Source of the DNA: Prostheceraeus crozeri
Taxonomy: Eukaryota > Platyhelminthes > Polycladida > Euryleptidae
Length of the DNA stretch: 64,000 nucleotides
NCBI GenBank assembly: GCA_907163375.1
Contig: CAJQUW010010302.1
Location: 1 to 64,000, forward strand
Reading direction: 5' to 3'
The notes below the pieces were generated by a model. The model made no database searches and was not told where the DNA came from. It was given only the letters and a program-made list of their open reading frames with translations. The position numbers and the translations under genes were made by a program. Shown one piece after another: positions 23,701 through 36,860 of the stretch (position 1 is its first letter; each line of letters opens with the position of its first letter).

Positions 23701-26099
23701 TATTGCAACTTTGACATTGTGATTCGTCTACCGATATGTACCCCTTGGGTCTGCATGTAGACCGATAAAGATTATATCATCTGTCTCTCCACTGATTTTT
23801 ATCTATTCGATCAAATAGTTCTGTTTAATATATTGCTTTGCTAAGTCCATCTATTCCCATCTATTGCTCTATTAATTCAATTATTCCTTATAAATTTTAA
23901 GCAGTGAATACTGTTTTTGAAACAAAAATAGATGTGCAAATTTGCAAGCATAGCATGTTCATTGGTTTTACACTCGTAAATAGCCAACTCGTAATTTGAA
24001 CGCAGCTCACAACCAACCATTTAAATAATGGGAATTGGCCAGTTAATTTAGACTTGAACTGTATTTCCTAATCACTAATTCGCTTTTTTGACCACGGAGC
24101 CAAACGTTCCCTTGGTTTATGCTGTCAAAATTATAACTTTCTTTTGATAGAATTAATAAATTTGCTTAACTTCTCATACAGCTTCTGTACAATTGATCGT
24201 CACTTTATGGAAGAAAAATGAAATGTATATCTGATACAGGCAAGTACATCCAAGATTTTCATTAGGGGGAATGAATTTTCGAATAGTGTCCCTTAAGCCA
24301 AATTATCAAACTTCAAGTGCGCTGCGCTGTATAAGTATGCCTACAATTACCCTATCATCGCTTACTGGAAGGCATGCGATTTATAAAATTATAGTGTGTA
24401 TGAACCAAAAAAAAAATGATTTATTCCATCAATCGGAGATGGACAAATTATAACGTTTGTCATAAAATTTCGCCCTAGATATAGATGTAGGTAAATAGTT
24501 TATTTGTTACATTGCTCATCAGTTAAGCAATTAAGATTTTTGAAATATCATCTTTTTAAATTTGATAGACAACAAAGCAAATACCGCTTGTTCTCCGATT
24601 GACAAGGTCATTGTTGACTATCCAAATTATTGTAAAGAAGAGTACATTTATTTTTATCCACTTATTTGACACGAAAAAGTAAATAGACATGATCTGAATT
24701 TTCTCAATATACTACTGTTGTAGGTAGATGAACAGACAATTAATCTCTCTTCCCTCCCTGGCTCCCTCCCTTTCTCTCTCTCACTCTAACTGTTGAATTG
24801 TCGGTGAACTGTAATTCAGTAAACTAATAATGATCGAGCACATTGCCTCGCTCGCGTAATATTAGCCAAACATTACATGCCGTCTCGAAAATTAGACTTG
24901 GCGTCATCACCACAGTTCAATATTGACAATGAGCTTCATTTATTTGATAAATGGAAGTTGAAATGGACTAATTTCAAAGCGATCAGGAAGTTTATGTGGG
25001 CACAAAAGTTATGACTCATCGTAGTAATCTGCGAATGCACGGATTGACCAAAGTTAGCTCTAAGAGTAATTTCGCATTTCTATTTACTACATATGTGACC
25101 TAAGTTGAATTTAGGGATTCTTATAATTGGGGCACGATAGATGAGGTGATTGGGGACCAACCAAGGTAGCCTTAATATTTCGGTACTCATCTCAGGAGAT
25201 TCGGACGTTAAATCAAGTAGACATTTCAATTTAGATGATTTATTGTGTACAACTGGATGATATCTGTTTAATAACAGCAACATTATTGAATGAAGAGCAA
25301 CTGCTGAGCTAATATTGAAACCTCAAACTTCAATATTGTAGCATCCGAAAAATCACGAACTGCTACTGTTACGAGTTCCTTGCATGACCGATGTAGGCTA
25401 CGTACCATATAAGGCGTTTAAGAGGACCTCGTTGGGGGGGGGGGGAATAAGGACAAGAAATGTTTTGAAGTAATTTTCATCAACTTCCTAAATGACATTA
25501 TTTCAATAATACTCTTTAAAAACCGAATCATAGCCGAATCTTCATAAAATGAGTAGTAAAGAGCTGAATTTGCGAGAACTTGGGGCCAAACAACTTTAAG
25601 TAAGATTAAGGCAACCCTTACGAGTATGCCCTGATCCACTACAAAGCTGATGTTTCATTTTTCCTCAGTAAGTAACGCCAGGGTTACAAATAACTGACAG
25701 TATGTAAGTTTGGATGAAAGTTGTAGAGTCGCAACTAAGGTGGCACATGAATCACAGAAATAGGAGCCTCTGGGTGAAAAGTAGGAGAGCTTTGAAGTGC
25801 ATGCTGCCTATTTAGACCATGTGGATAATCGATTATCAGTTGACTGATAAATTTAATTTCTTTTTTTTTCTTTATTGTTCAGTTCCATCGTTTTGTACTA
25901 ATATGGGAACAGATATGTTGTTTTCTTGATGACCATATTCCATACAATGAAGCAGCACAACTTTGCCGTCACTGCATGTCAAAGCGGTTACCATTAGTCC
26001 TTTCAAGAAGATATCTTCCTGCTTCTCCAATAAATGAAAGAACAATTTTCAAATTTTAGTGCGTAGATAACATTTGTAGTGCTGCACGTATAGTATCAG
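23701..26099. other. Intergenic stretch, no gene recognised
   Basis: A CT-rich run lies at 24745..24785 and a poly-G tract of about 13 at 25434..25445. Two minus-strand frames near 25080..25639 have no recognisable family. Confidence 0.45.
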
Positions 26100-26775
26100 C
26101 CGCTTTGATGTCTTATGAAAGACCTGTTACTGATGATATTATTGAAGTGAAATTTTAGACTGGGGTTTCCATCATAATTCTATTTCTATTTTCATATCGC
26201 TGTTACCAAAAAAGTGCTTATGCTTATCAAAGATCGATCTTACTCCACCGTATGTCGATGGATGATATGCAACGATGAAAGAAATTGTTCGAGTATCATC
26301 AGTAATATTGTTCGAGTGTGCTTGTTACGAATCAGTGATTGTCCATAGGGCGTTTGTCAAGGCCTTATTAATAGTCCGTTGAACACGACCACGGGATAAC
26401 CTCTCACAACCAAAGCCTGACAAAGTTTCTGAATATGGGGCAGCTGAATTTATCGGAACGGATGTGTCGGATCCGTAATGCTTGCGAATAAGCGATCGGA
26501 ATTTTATGATCTAATGGATGATGCGAGTCAAAATGAAGAAATTGCCGTGTATCCGTAGGCTTGATGAATAGATGTGTTTGTAAATTAATGACGTTCTCTA
26601 TAACTTTCGTATCTAAGGACGTTATTGTCACTTTTCTCAAAGGTGAATTTTAAGGTTAGAAAATAATTGTTCACATGCATCTCAAAATCCACCAATGCTT
26701 CCCACCCATGAGTCCATGTAATGAAAGTGTCATCTACGTAGCGCCACCAAACTAATGGTTTCAATTGATTTTGAG
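26100..26775 (-). mobile_element. Penelope-like reverse transcriptase fragment
   Basis: The minus strand reads PLVWWRYVDDTFITWTHG (about 26700..26755), the catalytic box of Penelope-type RT. It then continues with FTFEKS and, in the frame at 26404..26640, with FLHFDSHHPLDHKI and AYSQALRIRHI, conserved blocks of the same family. No GIY-YIG part is seen. The fragment is broken. Confidence 0.78.
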
Positions 26776-27378
26776 GCTATCGATAAAATGTTATTGAGAA
26801 TGCGAATAATATGCTAATCTGTCAACTTCTCAATGTTTTTGTATTTATCTCTCGTGAATCGACGTGTTTCTCATACATCTGTTTCAAAACATTTTCCTTC
26901 CGCAATTCTGTATTATGCATTCTATTAATAGAAGTAGCAGGTCAATGATCTGTGAACATTCCTGCAACGGTGTCATCTCACAAATCTCGAGAGCACTATA
27001 ATTTCAAGAGGTATTTATATCAGGCAACTTATTTCCGGTAAAGTAATAGAGGTTGGTGGGGAGCGGGGGTACGGCTCTTGAAGCCCTTAGACATTTTATA
27101 ACATTCCTCCAAAACTAACAGCAATACATGTAACTGCGATTCTATTCTTTGGTGACTTTTATTTTCTACGCATTTTTGAGCATTATTTCAATTTCTTATA
27201 AAATTATGCAAGTTTATCACTTCAAATTACTCGCAAACCAATGACAAAGTACAGGTGAAGCTATGATTTATATGTTCATTCATCCACGAATGCATTTGAT
27301 CAGTCTAATTGTTAAAAAAATAATAGCAATGCTCTATAAATGCAACTACAATGGATTTATAGGTAATAATTGTCAGTT
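26776..27378. other. Intergenic stretch, no gene seen
   Basis: No supported feature beyond possible diverged continuation of the Penelope-like fragment. Confidence 0.4.
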
Positions 27379-28414
27379 TTAACACGTTGAGTGCCACGTC
27401 AGCTGACATACAGGTTTTCCTATGGCTGACATACAGAAAAATAAGCACATGTCCGTCTGTTACATTTTAGATGATTTATCGACTTCATTCGTGTATAAAA
27501 CCTTTATAGGACAGAACTTATAAATGAGTAAAATTATTTTCAAATACATATGTGAAAATTTGCTCTGGCAACTGACATGCTTTTATTCATCAAATATAAT
27601 ATACTGTAGTCCACTTTCTAAGCTTCTCTCAGAAAAAGTTATTATGTTTTTTATTTTAAATTACAAAAATTATAACATCCTATACCTCACAAATAACTGT
27701 CGACATATTATTACATACAATTGTCTTAACTACATGTATATATCTCTTTCTATCATACAGCTTCACTTGCTAGTTAGTAAGAAATTAATGATAATTTAAA
27801 TAGTGTGAGCAATTCGCTATTTTTTAGTGGTTTTCTCCCGAAGTTCTAATTAAAACTATATATTTTAACTACAAAAACCGCAAAAAATTGTAGATCTTGC
27901 ATATGAAATTTCAGAAATAAGACAGGTTTTCATAGAGAATACTAACATGTAATGAATAACTTCAGAACAGGAGAAACCTAAAATCTTGTCTATATGATGA
28001 AACAACTGCCGCAAACCCTTTCATTTAGACAGTGATAAACGTTGAGTCATAGCAACACGTTTATTGGAGAGACAAATACAATCGATGTTCGCGGACTAAT
28101 TGTTGTACAAATCTTCCATGCATCACTGTTCAACAATATCTACACCAGTGAATAAATTTTTAGTGGCTAAATCTGGATTATAGCCTGTCAGCCTTATATG
28201 GCTGACGTGGCCTCAAGACTCTTCGGCTGGCATACAGGCCCGGTCGGCCATATATGGCTGACAGTGTTAAAACAGCACAAAAATTTAGAATTTGTGTGAA
28301 AACATGGTCTTTTAATCGAAAAAAGACTTTTAACACGTAAAAGTTGGATTTTTTAAAATTCGGGCGATGGCCAAGGGCAATTTCATAAAAATCGCGTGGC
28401 ATAGAATGTGTTAA
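27379..28414. mobile_element. piggyBac-like non-autonomous element
   Basis: Both ends are TTAA followed by related inverted ends: left TTAACACGTTGAGTGCCACG, right (reverse complement) TTAACACATTCTATGCCACG, 16 of 20 the same. Sub-terminal motifs repeat: GCTGACATACAG twice at the left, GGCTGGCATACAGG and ATATGGCTGAC twice at the right. TTAA duplication with TTAACMC-type ends is typical of piggyBac. No transposase is visible. A further TTAACACTG-like motif inside (about 28265, inverted) could mark a nested or alternative end. Confidence 0.6.
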
Positions 28415-29346
28415 GCTATAAGAGCCAATCACAAAATGAATATGTTGTCATGCCTGCATTATTTGTGACGCATTTGTCTATTTGGAGGTGCAGTTACTGC
28501 ATCATTCTGTTCAATATGACTGAGATAGCAAGCAGATTTCACATAAAAATTAGAGAAAGTTCCAGGGACCCCCAGGTTTTCATAGCTCAAAATAGCCCGC
28601 GTAAGATGGGGTTAATATGATACTTCAAAACCCATGGGACAGTGATGAATTCGTTCAACGATGTTGGTCTTCATCTTCAGTTTTTAGTTGGCCCTGCGAC
28701 ACAGCATGTGGAATTTCAAACTCATATTTTGTTTAGATTTCATGATGACTGTTCATTTAGATATGCAACTTTCTGTCATTCTCTGTGTCGTTCAACATTT
28801 GAAAATGAATGAAATACTAGCTACTTCTATGGGACATCTGTTAAATAGATGGAAAAATATTCAATTTTTTAATGGATCTTTTCATTCAGAGATGCATGCA
28901 CCTACAACAATTTTGATTACATGAAACGCAGTTGTGTTTATAATTTGAAGCTTAGAGAATAGTGAATTAGATTTATTATCATTTTGTTTATTGTACAATG
29001 TACATTCATCACGCTGTCAACGTTTCAATGCAAATCAGTTGTCATAATTGTCATTTCGCATAGCAGAATGTTGTACTTTATAACATCCGTGAAAGGGTGT
29101 TGCGGTCGATTAAACAATGAAGGTCAATGATGTTTGACTTTTCGTTTTCTTTATTTCATAGAGTGAGACCATTACAAAGAGAGCGCTTCTCAATACATTC
29201 AGGTGTCAAATTCAGGAGGATATTAACTTTTTAAAAGATCCCGGTACCTTTCTTGAGGCCTATGGATAGCTTTGGTGTAAATAGACAGACTAATATATTG
29301 GTTAACGTTTTTACTTTGCTTGGACATCATCTAAAGTTCTATAGGG
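28415..29346. other. Intergenic stretch, no gene seen
   Basis: No supported gene; small frames only. Confidence 0.45.
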
Positions 29347-30468
29347 TTCGACAAAAAATTGAGCATTCTGAAATGATTGGTTTGTGAAGATTAAATTCAA
29401 TGTTTTCATCAAATACTATTGCAATTATAAAGTTAAATATATTGTTGATCAACATTTTTATATAGCGTTTGATGTCACTTCCATGAGTGATTATGCAACA
29501 TTTCTATAGATGTGAAACTTGGGTAAATTATGTAATTGGAAATACTATGATTTTATATAATTATATTAATAATATTTTATCATTATTGCATACTATTGCA
29601 TTATGCATTTTGTCAAAATTGTTGGTGGGGAAAACATTATCAAAGTTAGAAGAATTCAAGATCTCATCAAAGAATTCAATGACGGGTGTGAGACGGTGAC
29701 ACAAAAGAACGGTTCCTGTAGACCTTTATCTTCTGACTGACACTTCTAAATATTTATTATTCAGGTATTCAGAGGTGCAATATGTTTTTGATTAACAAAC
29801 CGTTCCTTCATTACCCGTTTGAAAGTAAATGTCAGTCACTAGATAATCATCCTCAAGATCCTCTCTTAATTCTCTTATTTATTGGATGTTATCGTGGCAA
29901 CAACTTGAACGAGGTCGACAGCTAGAACCGTCCTTTTGTGTCAACGTCTCACAAATTCTTTGATCAGATCTTGATTTCTTCTAACTTTAAAAATGTTTTC
30001 CCCGCCCAAAATTGTTGACAAAAACCTTAGTTAGTCTTTGTCTTACAGCAACTATTTTTAGACGGCGTTCTTATGACAAAATGCATGTCATATTACTAGT
30101 TCTTGAATTCCATACTCAGACAATGAATATCGAAAAGCAATCAATTGATGCATTAAGCCCTAATTTCACATTCAATTCCATGGAGTGCTCACCATCATCA
30201 TAGAAACAATCATAAAACAAAATAAACATCTACTCAATAATAATGATAAATCACACCATTTCAAATAATATATCCCAAGATATCTATATTCCAGTATATC
30301 TATGGAAATGCTATATAATCAATCAACAAATGGAAATTACATTAAACGTTATTTAAATGTTGATCAACAATCTACTTGTCTTGATGATTGTAATAACATT
30401 TGATGAAAACGTTGAATATAATCTTCACAAGCCAAGTGTTTCAGAATGCGCAAATTTTTTTCTCGACA
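29347..30468. mobile_element. Large imperfect palindrome (fold-back element)
   Basis: Outer arms 29347..29465 and 30355..30468 are inverted copies (shared GTTGATCAACA and TTTGATGAAAAC). Inner arms 29610..29715 and 29915..30020 are also inverted copies (shared AAAGTTAGAAGAA, ATCAAGATCT and GAACGGTTC or its variant). Between outer and inner arms the two sides differ in length (about 145 against 335 bases), so one side has gained or lost DNA. The centre (29716..29914) is single copy. No coding and no clear target duplication. Confidence 0.82.
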
Positions 30469-31094
30469 TACGAATATTCTACATACGAAGGTAAATCGAC
30501 AATTTCGAATTTCTTGCCAACTTCGCTTAATATTACTCATATTCTGTCGACGTACGTCAGAGTTTTGTCAGCAGAGGTGGACGATTTGTTGAGACTTTTG
30601 ACGTCATGGGCCACTTTTTAGTGGTCCAGATTCGGATAATAAAGGTACCCCGCATAGAAAGGTCAATTAACATTATTTTTTCACACTGTGGACGCACAGT
30701 GTTCTTAATATAATGGCTCAGGAGGGAGGTGTGACTATATACTGTTTTGTGCTCTTCAAATCCTGCTGGAAGCGTTCAATATTCATCTCCTATTTTGCAC
30801 AATATCAGGAAACTTGCGACAAAATTCTAGAGAGGATAGATCCCCATGCTGATGTCTAAATGTTAGTGCTGGAAATCTCCAGCAAATATGGCTATGGGAA
30901 AAGTTTGTGCTTATAGCTTGATAAACTGCTCCACGCATCCAAGTTTGAGGTGCAATGATTAAAAGATAAAGGTGCCTTTCCTTTTGTGCCATAATGCCAT
31001 TCATCAAAAGTGAAAATATATTAATATTCACTGGCAACGATGAACTTGCCTCCTTTAGAATTCAGTCTGCTTAATCAATTATGATTTTAATAGC
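30469..31094. other. Intergenic stretch, no gene seen
   Basis: No supported feature. Confidence 0.45.
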
Positions 31095-31102
31095 GGTTGT
31101 CC

Positions 31103-31951
31103 CATAGAGTAGGTATGTTATGTAGAGTGGCAACTCAGCATTTATTAAATCCCCAATGTGTATACACTTTCGATTTCATTAAATGAACTCGAGGGAGATA
31201 CAGTTGGTAACTGTTGCCAAACGTGAGATATGCAAATTTTTGCAGATTTGAAGAAATTGCCACGGAATTGAGTGATCATGATAGAAATGCAGAAGGAATG
31301 ATGGTATTTACAGATTCTCATGTGTCATGACAGCCTTGGAGATTCAATGCTTGTTAAATTAGCAATTCGATGGGTTCCTATTACTTTCATGCTGAACCTC
31401 AGGAGTATTTTCTTAAGCGTGATCATATCACAAGCAACTTACTGGCAGATCAAAATCACATTATCAAAGACAATGATTTCAATCAACTTTCAAAGATGTA
31501 AATGGGTCCACATCACTATTCAGATTAGAGAAATGAAACATTAATTTAGTGAATCATAAATTCATGCCGGTGAAAATTTAATTAAAAACATGAAATTTCA
31601 GCCATGAAAGCACGAATAATACCGTGACTTTTTCATGAAGACCTCCATTATAGCACGGATCATGAATTTCCTTGAAAATCAGCTTAATTTCCGCTTAGTT
31701 ATGATGCTTATTAGCAAAGATTCATTCCCTTTGATATCCAACTTGTTTCGTACTACCGGTACTTACATTGGGGAGTCATCTCGGTAGTACATAAATTGGC
31801 AAAAATTTAGCTTTTTCAAAACTGCTCAAATAATTTTTTGGACCACGGGAACGCAAGCTCCGCAAAAAGCTACATCTTTTCATATAAAAATTTTCACTGT
31901 ATACAGATACTTTTTTGAGTCGACACTCTACCTATACATCCCTACTCTATG
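31103..31951 (+). mobile_element. hAT-like non-autonomous element, copy 1
   Basis: 849 bases with inverted ends (left CATAGAGTAGGTATG, right reverse complement CATAGAGTAGGGATG, related over about 36 bases) and a perfect 8-bp target duplication GGTTGTCC at 31095..31102 and 31952..31959. An 846-bp copy lies in opposite orientation at 55736..56581. An 8-bp duplication is typical of hAT. Both copies share a possible coding segment with LSVIISQAT (copy 1 plus strand, copy 2 minus strand); I do not recognise it. Confidence 0.85.
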
Positions 31952-31959
31952 GGTTGTCC

Positions 31960-33787
31960 AATAAACAAATACATCGTGGTATTTTTAGACTTATCACCAA
32001 GCTATGAGTTAACCACGCTAATAGTGACACTCATTCTCCATTAGGTTGATCTTATTCCCTATCAAAGAACAGCAACTTTATACATTTCCTGACAAAATAA
32101 AGTCAAAATAGGTCATGTCTACTTTTGTCTGTATGCATACTTATGAAAAGCTCACTTACAGGTTATTCTCATGGAATAGTCATTACTTTTGTTGTGAATT
32201 ATGATTTTATGAACGAATATTTTGATGAAAAAATATAATTTTATTCTTCATACTTCTCAAATAAGAGAGAAATTGATCAATATTCTTTTAAAGGTAATGT
32301 TCTCGGATGGAGTCTTTGGGATTGATAGGAGGAATTCGAATTTTAGTTCCAAAATATTCTTTTCTCACATGCTTCTGATCATAAACGTTGAACAGTAGTA
32401 CATACCAACGCTGTTATTGAAGGAGAGAATATGTCAAGTCTCAAAACGCATATTTCTCTAATAAAATCAATTTAAGAAAGAATTATAGTACATCAACAGT
32501 TGTAATAGGATCCCGCGCTCCTGACCTAGAGTTGACTCAGCCTTGTTCGACATAGCAGATAGCTGCAATTGATATCATTGCTAAGCTTTTTTTTCATCTT
32601 CAAAAATAAAACTGCAAATAAACATGTAATTAAGAATGTTATTCTTAGCAGCTATCATCTTTCGCATAATTGTTCAACACAGATAATTATTAATTAGGCA
32701 TAATTTGTCAATTTGTGTTCCCGAACAGTTATGGGAGGAGATTCTATCTTCCCTAGTTTATCGAAAATGTCTTTCCAATGCATAATCTGTATACAGGCAT
32801 TCGTCAATGCCTATACTGAATAGTTAGCATACAATTTATTGACATAGTCTGCATGAAGTCCTGCTTGTTTTGAAATATTTGATTGAATTCCGAACACACA
32901 GGCAACCCCTATAGGATAATACGCAGTTAGAATGATCAACTGGAGCTTTATTCAGAGCAGTCGTGAATCAGGCTATTCGCAAAATAGACAAAAGTAATCT
33001 ACAAGAACTTAAGCTTCTGGGCATATTACTAATCTTTAAATAAACATATAATTAAAGAAAAAGTCAATGGTGAGACCATTCATGGTTAGGAAAGAGACGA
33101 GGCGAAAGTTAGCTCAGCCTCAACAACAGCATTTTCTCCATCTGCGCATGCACATCTACCTCAAATTCTTTCCAGGATGTACATGTGAACAAAGATTTGA
33201 GCTTCAAGTTTTTGTCTCCATTTTTGATCGCCATGAATTTCTCTCAACAGCTTGCAAAGCCTAAAAACACAGTTTTGATAAAGCACACATCACCCGATCG
33301 CAAAGATTTCCATTCCTCCATGCTCTTCTGTTGAAAGTTGTCGGACTGCAGAAAGCACGTCATTTTATTGATTTGTTGATTGAAGCATTTACGCCTTTCA
33401 CTCGTCTTTATTTTTTTGGTCGGTAAAACATGAAAATTCCGGGAATGCGTCAAAAACAGACATCTCTCAGTGCAGAAGGCGAACATACCTGCCATTTTAA
33501 TTTCTTGAAGGCATGACTATTTTTAAATAGCACATTTTCACTAAATTTCGCATTGATGCAATTTTGTGCTGAAACGCTTGGAAGAGAAAACTCTAAACTT
33601 TGTCTCATAGTCTCGGCTGTTCTCTGTGGTAAGTTGCAGCAGTACAATTTGCTATTGCTTTCTGTATAACTTTTAACTGCGATTTCAAACACTTGCTCCG
33701 CTGTTCTTCTGACTTCATGCACTGAGGAAACCGCTATTAGTCGATTTTCCAGTGCATCATCCCACCAAGCAGGATTTATCTAATTTA
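31960..33787. other. Intergenic stretch, no gene recognised
   Basis: Minus-strand frames at 33244..33495 and 33450..33722 (83 and 90 codons) overlap each other, with no recognisable family. Confidence 0.45.
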
Positions 33788-34196
33788 GGCCACTGTCACA
33801 CAGGAAAAGTCATAAGGCGTCGTCCATCGGACATAAGGCATGAAATTATGCTGCTGGTGAAGTTCATTTCCATCAGCCATAAGGCATCAGCCGCGAGACT
33901 AAATTAGAACAACGTGAAGTGACGTTTGATGGAAGATATAGGAAGCTGTGATTTGCAAAAAGAAGCAATGTATCAGAAAACAGCCTTTGTTCACAATGTC
34001 GAACGAGGATGAAGATCAAGACAGTAGTCATAGCAACGGTAAATAGTGAAAAATAGCGCTGACTGTATCGGAAATGGATTTCCCTAGTGCGACTGCGGTA
34101 GGTGGAAGATGGAAGACGGAAGACGGCAGACGGCAGGTGAAAATCGTCTCATCAAGACTTATGGAAGACGCCTTATTCTGTGTGATAATCCATCAA
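33788..34196. repeat. Possible small transposon with inverted ends
   Basis: The left end (TGTCACACAGGAAAAG, then TAAGGCGTCGTCCAT) and the reverse complement of the right end (TATCACACAGAA, then TAAGGCGTCTTCCAT) are related. CATAAGGC occurs several times inside, and a GACGGAAGACGGCAGACGG run is near the right end. No target duplication is certain. Confidence 0.45.
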
Positions 34197-34859
34197 ACAT
34201 CGCACCGATATTGTCATGATCTCGGTTTTTATCGACAGATATCTAAAACGGATAACGGATATCCAAAATATATCTGCAACGAATAAAGGATGTCTTACTG
34301 ATATCCACTGTGGAAAACGGATACATTTCTGGAGTGGCACACACCAGCATAACTTGAATAAAGTCAGCATAACTCATTTGTCATGTTCTTACAATAAAAA
34401 TGTGAAAATTAATTGAAGTTGTGATGGCGTCAAATTAATTATTTTTAAAACTTTTCTATTCATACTGTTTGCTGCAGAAAGAGGAATCCATTATGGAACG
34501 CGCTGCGCCAATGACACGTAGGCCTACTTTTACTTATGCCTCAATCATAAATGCATGCATTGTATAAAATTAATTGGACCACAATCTACTTTAAAACTTA
34601 ATTCTATCTCATGATATTCTAGATAGCTACTTCAAGGGACAGCATAAAATTGGTATGTTGGGTTGTGATGCACAATTTATTCTGACACACAAGAACAGAG
34701 CAATACGGGTCATTTGTCATATTGGCAGCATATTAAGGCTTAAGCTTGCTGTAAAGGACAAACATTTATGACATACTGGCACATATGTGTTCATGTATAC
34801 ACAACCCGTGTGTACATAAGAAAAGTAATATAGGATGAATATGTTGCCTACATTGACCA

Positions 34860-36280
34860 AAAAAAATTTGTATATTATAGTACAGCACCCTAGTAGACTT
34901 TTGAAGATGGATGCCCATCTATTCTGTGCTCCACTGTGTAGAATCCACAATCAATTGATTTTATCACAAACGTTCCCTGAAGTATTTAAAATTTCTTTTG
35001 TTTGGCCCATCACAAAACAGTCGAAGCCTCTGATCACTGATTCTATTTCTATTCCCTATTTCTCTTTTTCTTTCATTTCAGTTACTGCAAAGTTTTTGAG
35101 CGCATTGTGCTAACTCATATTAAAGATCAACTGTTCTCTCTCTATCTCTCTCTCTCTCTGTCTACGGTAGAAATCAGTATGCCTACAGGCCTTCCGGTTC
35201 TGCGTCAAGTGCCTTGGAAGAAATACATGATCATGTGACCTCATTTAAGGATGAAAGGAATACTATGGCAGTACGTGTTGATCTGGACATTTCAAAGGCA
35301 TTTGATCGACTACATTTTCACAGACTTTTAAACTTTTCAAATATAACTGGTTTTGATAATGGGTTTTTAAGATGGCTAAGATCTTATTTGACTGGCAGAT
35401 GCTTCAGAGTCAGAATTCATGGAATGCCTAGGTCAGTGATGCATACTACTTCAGGTGTGCCGCAAGGATCAGTTCTTGTTCCTTTCCTGTTCGCCTCCTT
35501 CATGTCAACATTCATTTTCACACCAATTTTATTTCCTCAGTGAAGCAAGCTAATGATTTGACATTATTGAGAGAATTATTAGTTCTTCTCAGCAAGTTAT
35601 TATGTCAGCTACCATTACAGAAAAGTTTTTTGCATGCTAGACTGACTTACTCTTAATCCTGCCAAGTGTCAAGAGCTGGTCATTCAAAGATCCAAGCAGC
35701 AGTTGAATGATGTATTTTTGCATAGCTTTCCTAGAGTTTCTGTGCTCCCAATACTTGGATTTATGTTTTCTGAAAATTTGTTGTGGAATAGCCAAATAAG
35801 AGGTGTCTGAAAAGGTGCTTCACAGCGCTTACACGGTATTCGAATTCTAAAGAATGTCTTGTCAAATAAAGAATTAATAATTGTATGCCATGCCATACTG
35901 CATAATTTGTATACGCTTCTCTTGCCTGTGGTAGCCTATCTGAACTGCTCGTGTCCAAATTGCATTGATCGCTTTCAAAAATGTGCTCATAGCTTGATAT
36001 GCGGAACCGACTGCAATTGTGGCTCATTCCGTCCTATTGCATCACTCCTTGAGGAGCAAGCAATCAAATTTGTGGATGCATGTGAATGTAATCCATCTCA
36101 TCCACTGCGTGAAATTGTTCTTGATCGTCTACCTAGAAGTGGACATTTGAGAATGCAAGTGTGTATGACAACAAGACGAGCTTGTGCATTCCCCCTTGGG
36201 TTTCTGCTATTGAAAACAATTTTTCTGCTAGTTCTATTGATTAAAAAAGTAAAGTTTGACCAGACTGTGTTCATGTAGTC
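34860..36280 (+). mobile_element. CR1/Jockey-group LINE, second copy, degraded
   Basis: Plus-strand order: LSQTFPEVFKISFVWPITK (about 34965), VFERIVLTHIKDQL (about 35090), DLDISKAFDRLHFHRLL (about 35280), SGVPQGSVLVPFLF (about 35455), then the C-terminal Cys motif GTDCNCGSF (about 36010) and LDRLPRSGHLRMQV (about 36125). The Cys motif and RSGH tail match the LINE at 9552..11672, so both belong to one clade. A CT microsatellite (35134..35160) interrupts it. The YADD box is lost and frames change several times. Confidence 0.8.
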
Positions 36281-36860
36281 TCCAGACGCACATATTTGTA
36301 CACTTTTGATTTTTCATGTTTTTCTGCGAATTTTCAGCATTGTGTATATAATTTTTTAAACATTTCGGATTTTTAATTTGATTTTTCAAGTTTCTGCATG
36401 GATACATAAAACTTTCTGCGTGGAGTCACTCATGTCTCAGTTAGTCAATTTTGTGAACCCAGGCCAAATAACTGCTTCTGTATTTTGATTGTGTGATTTT
36501 CAATTGTGAAATATGAATAATTCTCTCTCTCTCTCTCTTTACTTGGAAGGCAAGAAAGTTTAAGCTTGTCATGACACCCATTTCAATTGTGTGGATGTTT
36601 TGTAGGTACGTACAGTGCTTCATTTAGTAGACACTAATAGTGAGGATTTATGATAATCGCTGTTACCATGAGAAAATCAGTTTTCAAATCGCAACTTAAA
36701 CATGGGTTCACTGGAGTTCATGGAACCTACATGCATGCACAATCTTCATTCATTAACAGCATTCATTTAAGGTCGATGAATTTCATTTAAGGTTTTTTAA
36801 GCAGTTATTTGTACTCTACTGTATATTATATAACATAGAGATAAATATAATTGATATTTC
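36281..36860. other. Intergenic stretch, no gene seen
   Basis: A CT run at 36521..36540; otherwise nothing supported. Confidence 0.45.

Noticed and set aside
33244-33722. Two overlapping minus-strand frames as a possible gene
   Set aside because: No recognisable family or splice sites, and the two overlap in different frames.
35134-35160. Regular CT repeats as a possible CRISPR or tandem array
   Set aside because: It is a plain dinucleotide microsatellite; no spaced repeats of CRISPR type occur anywhere in the window.
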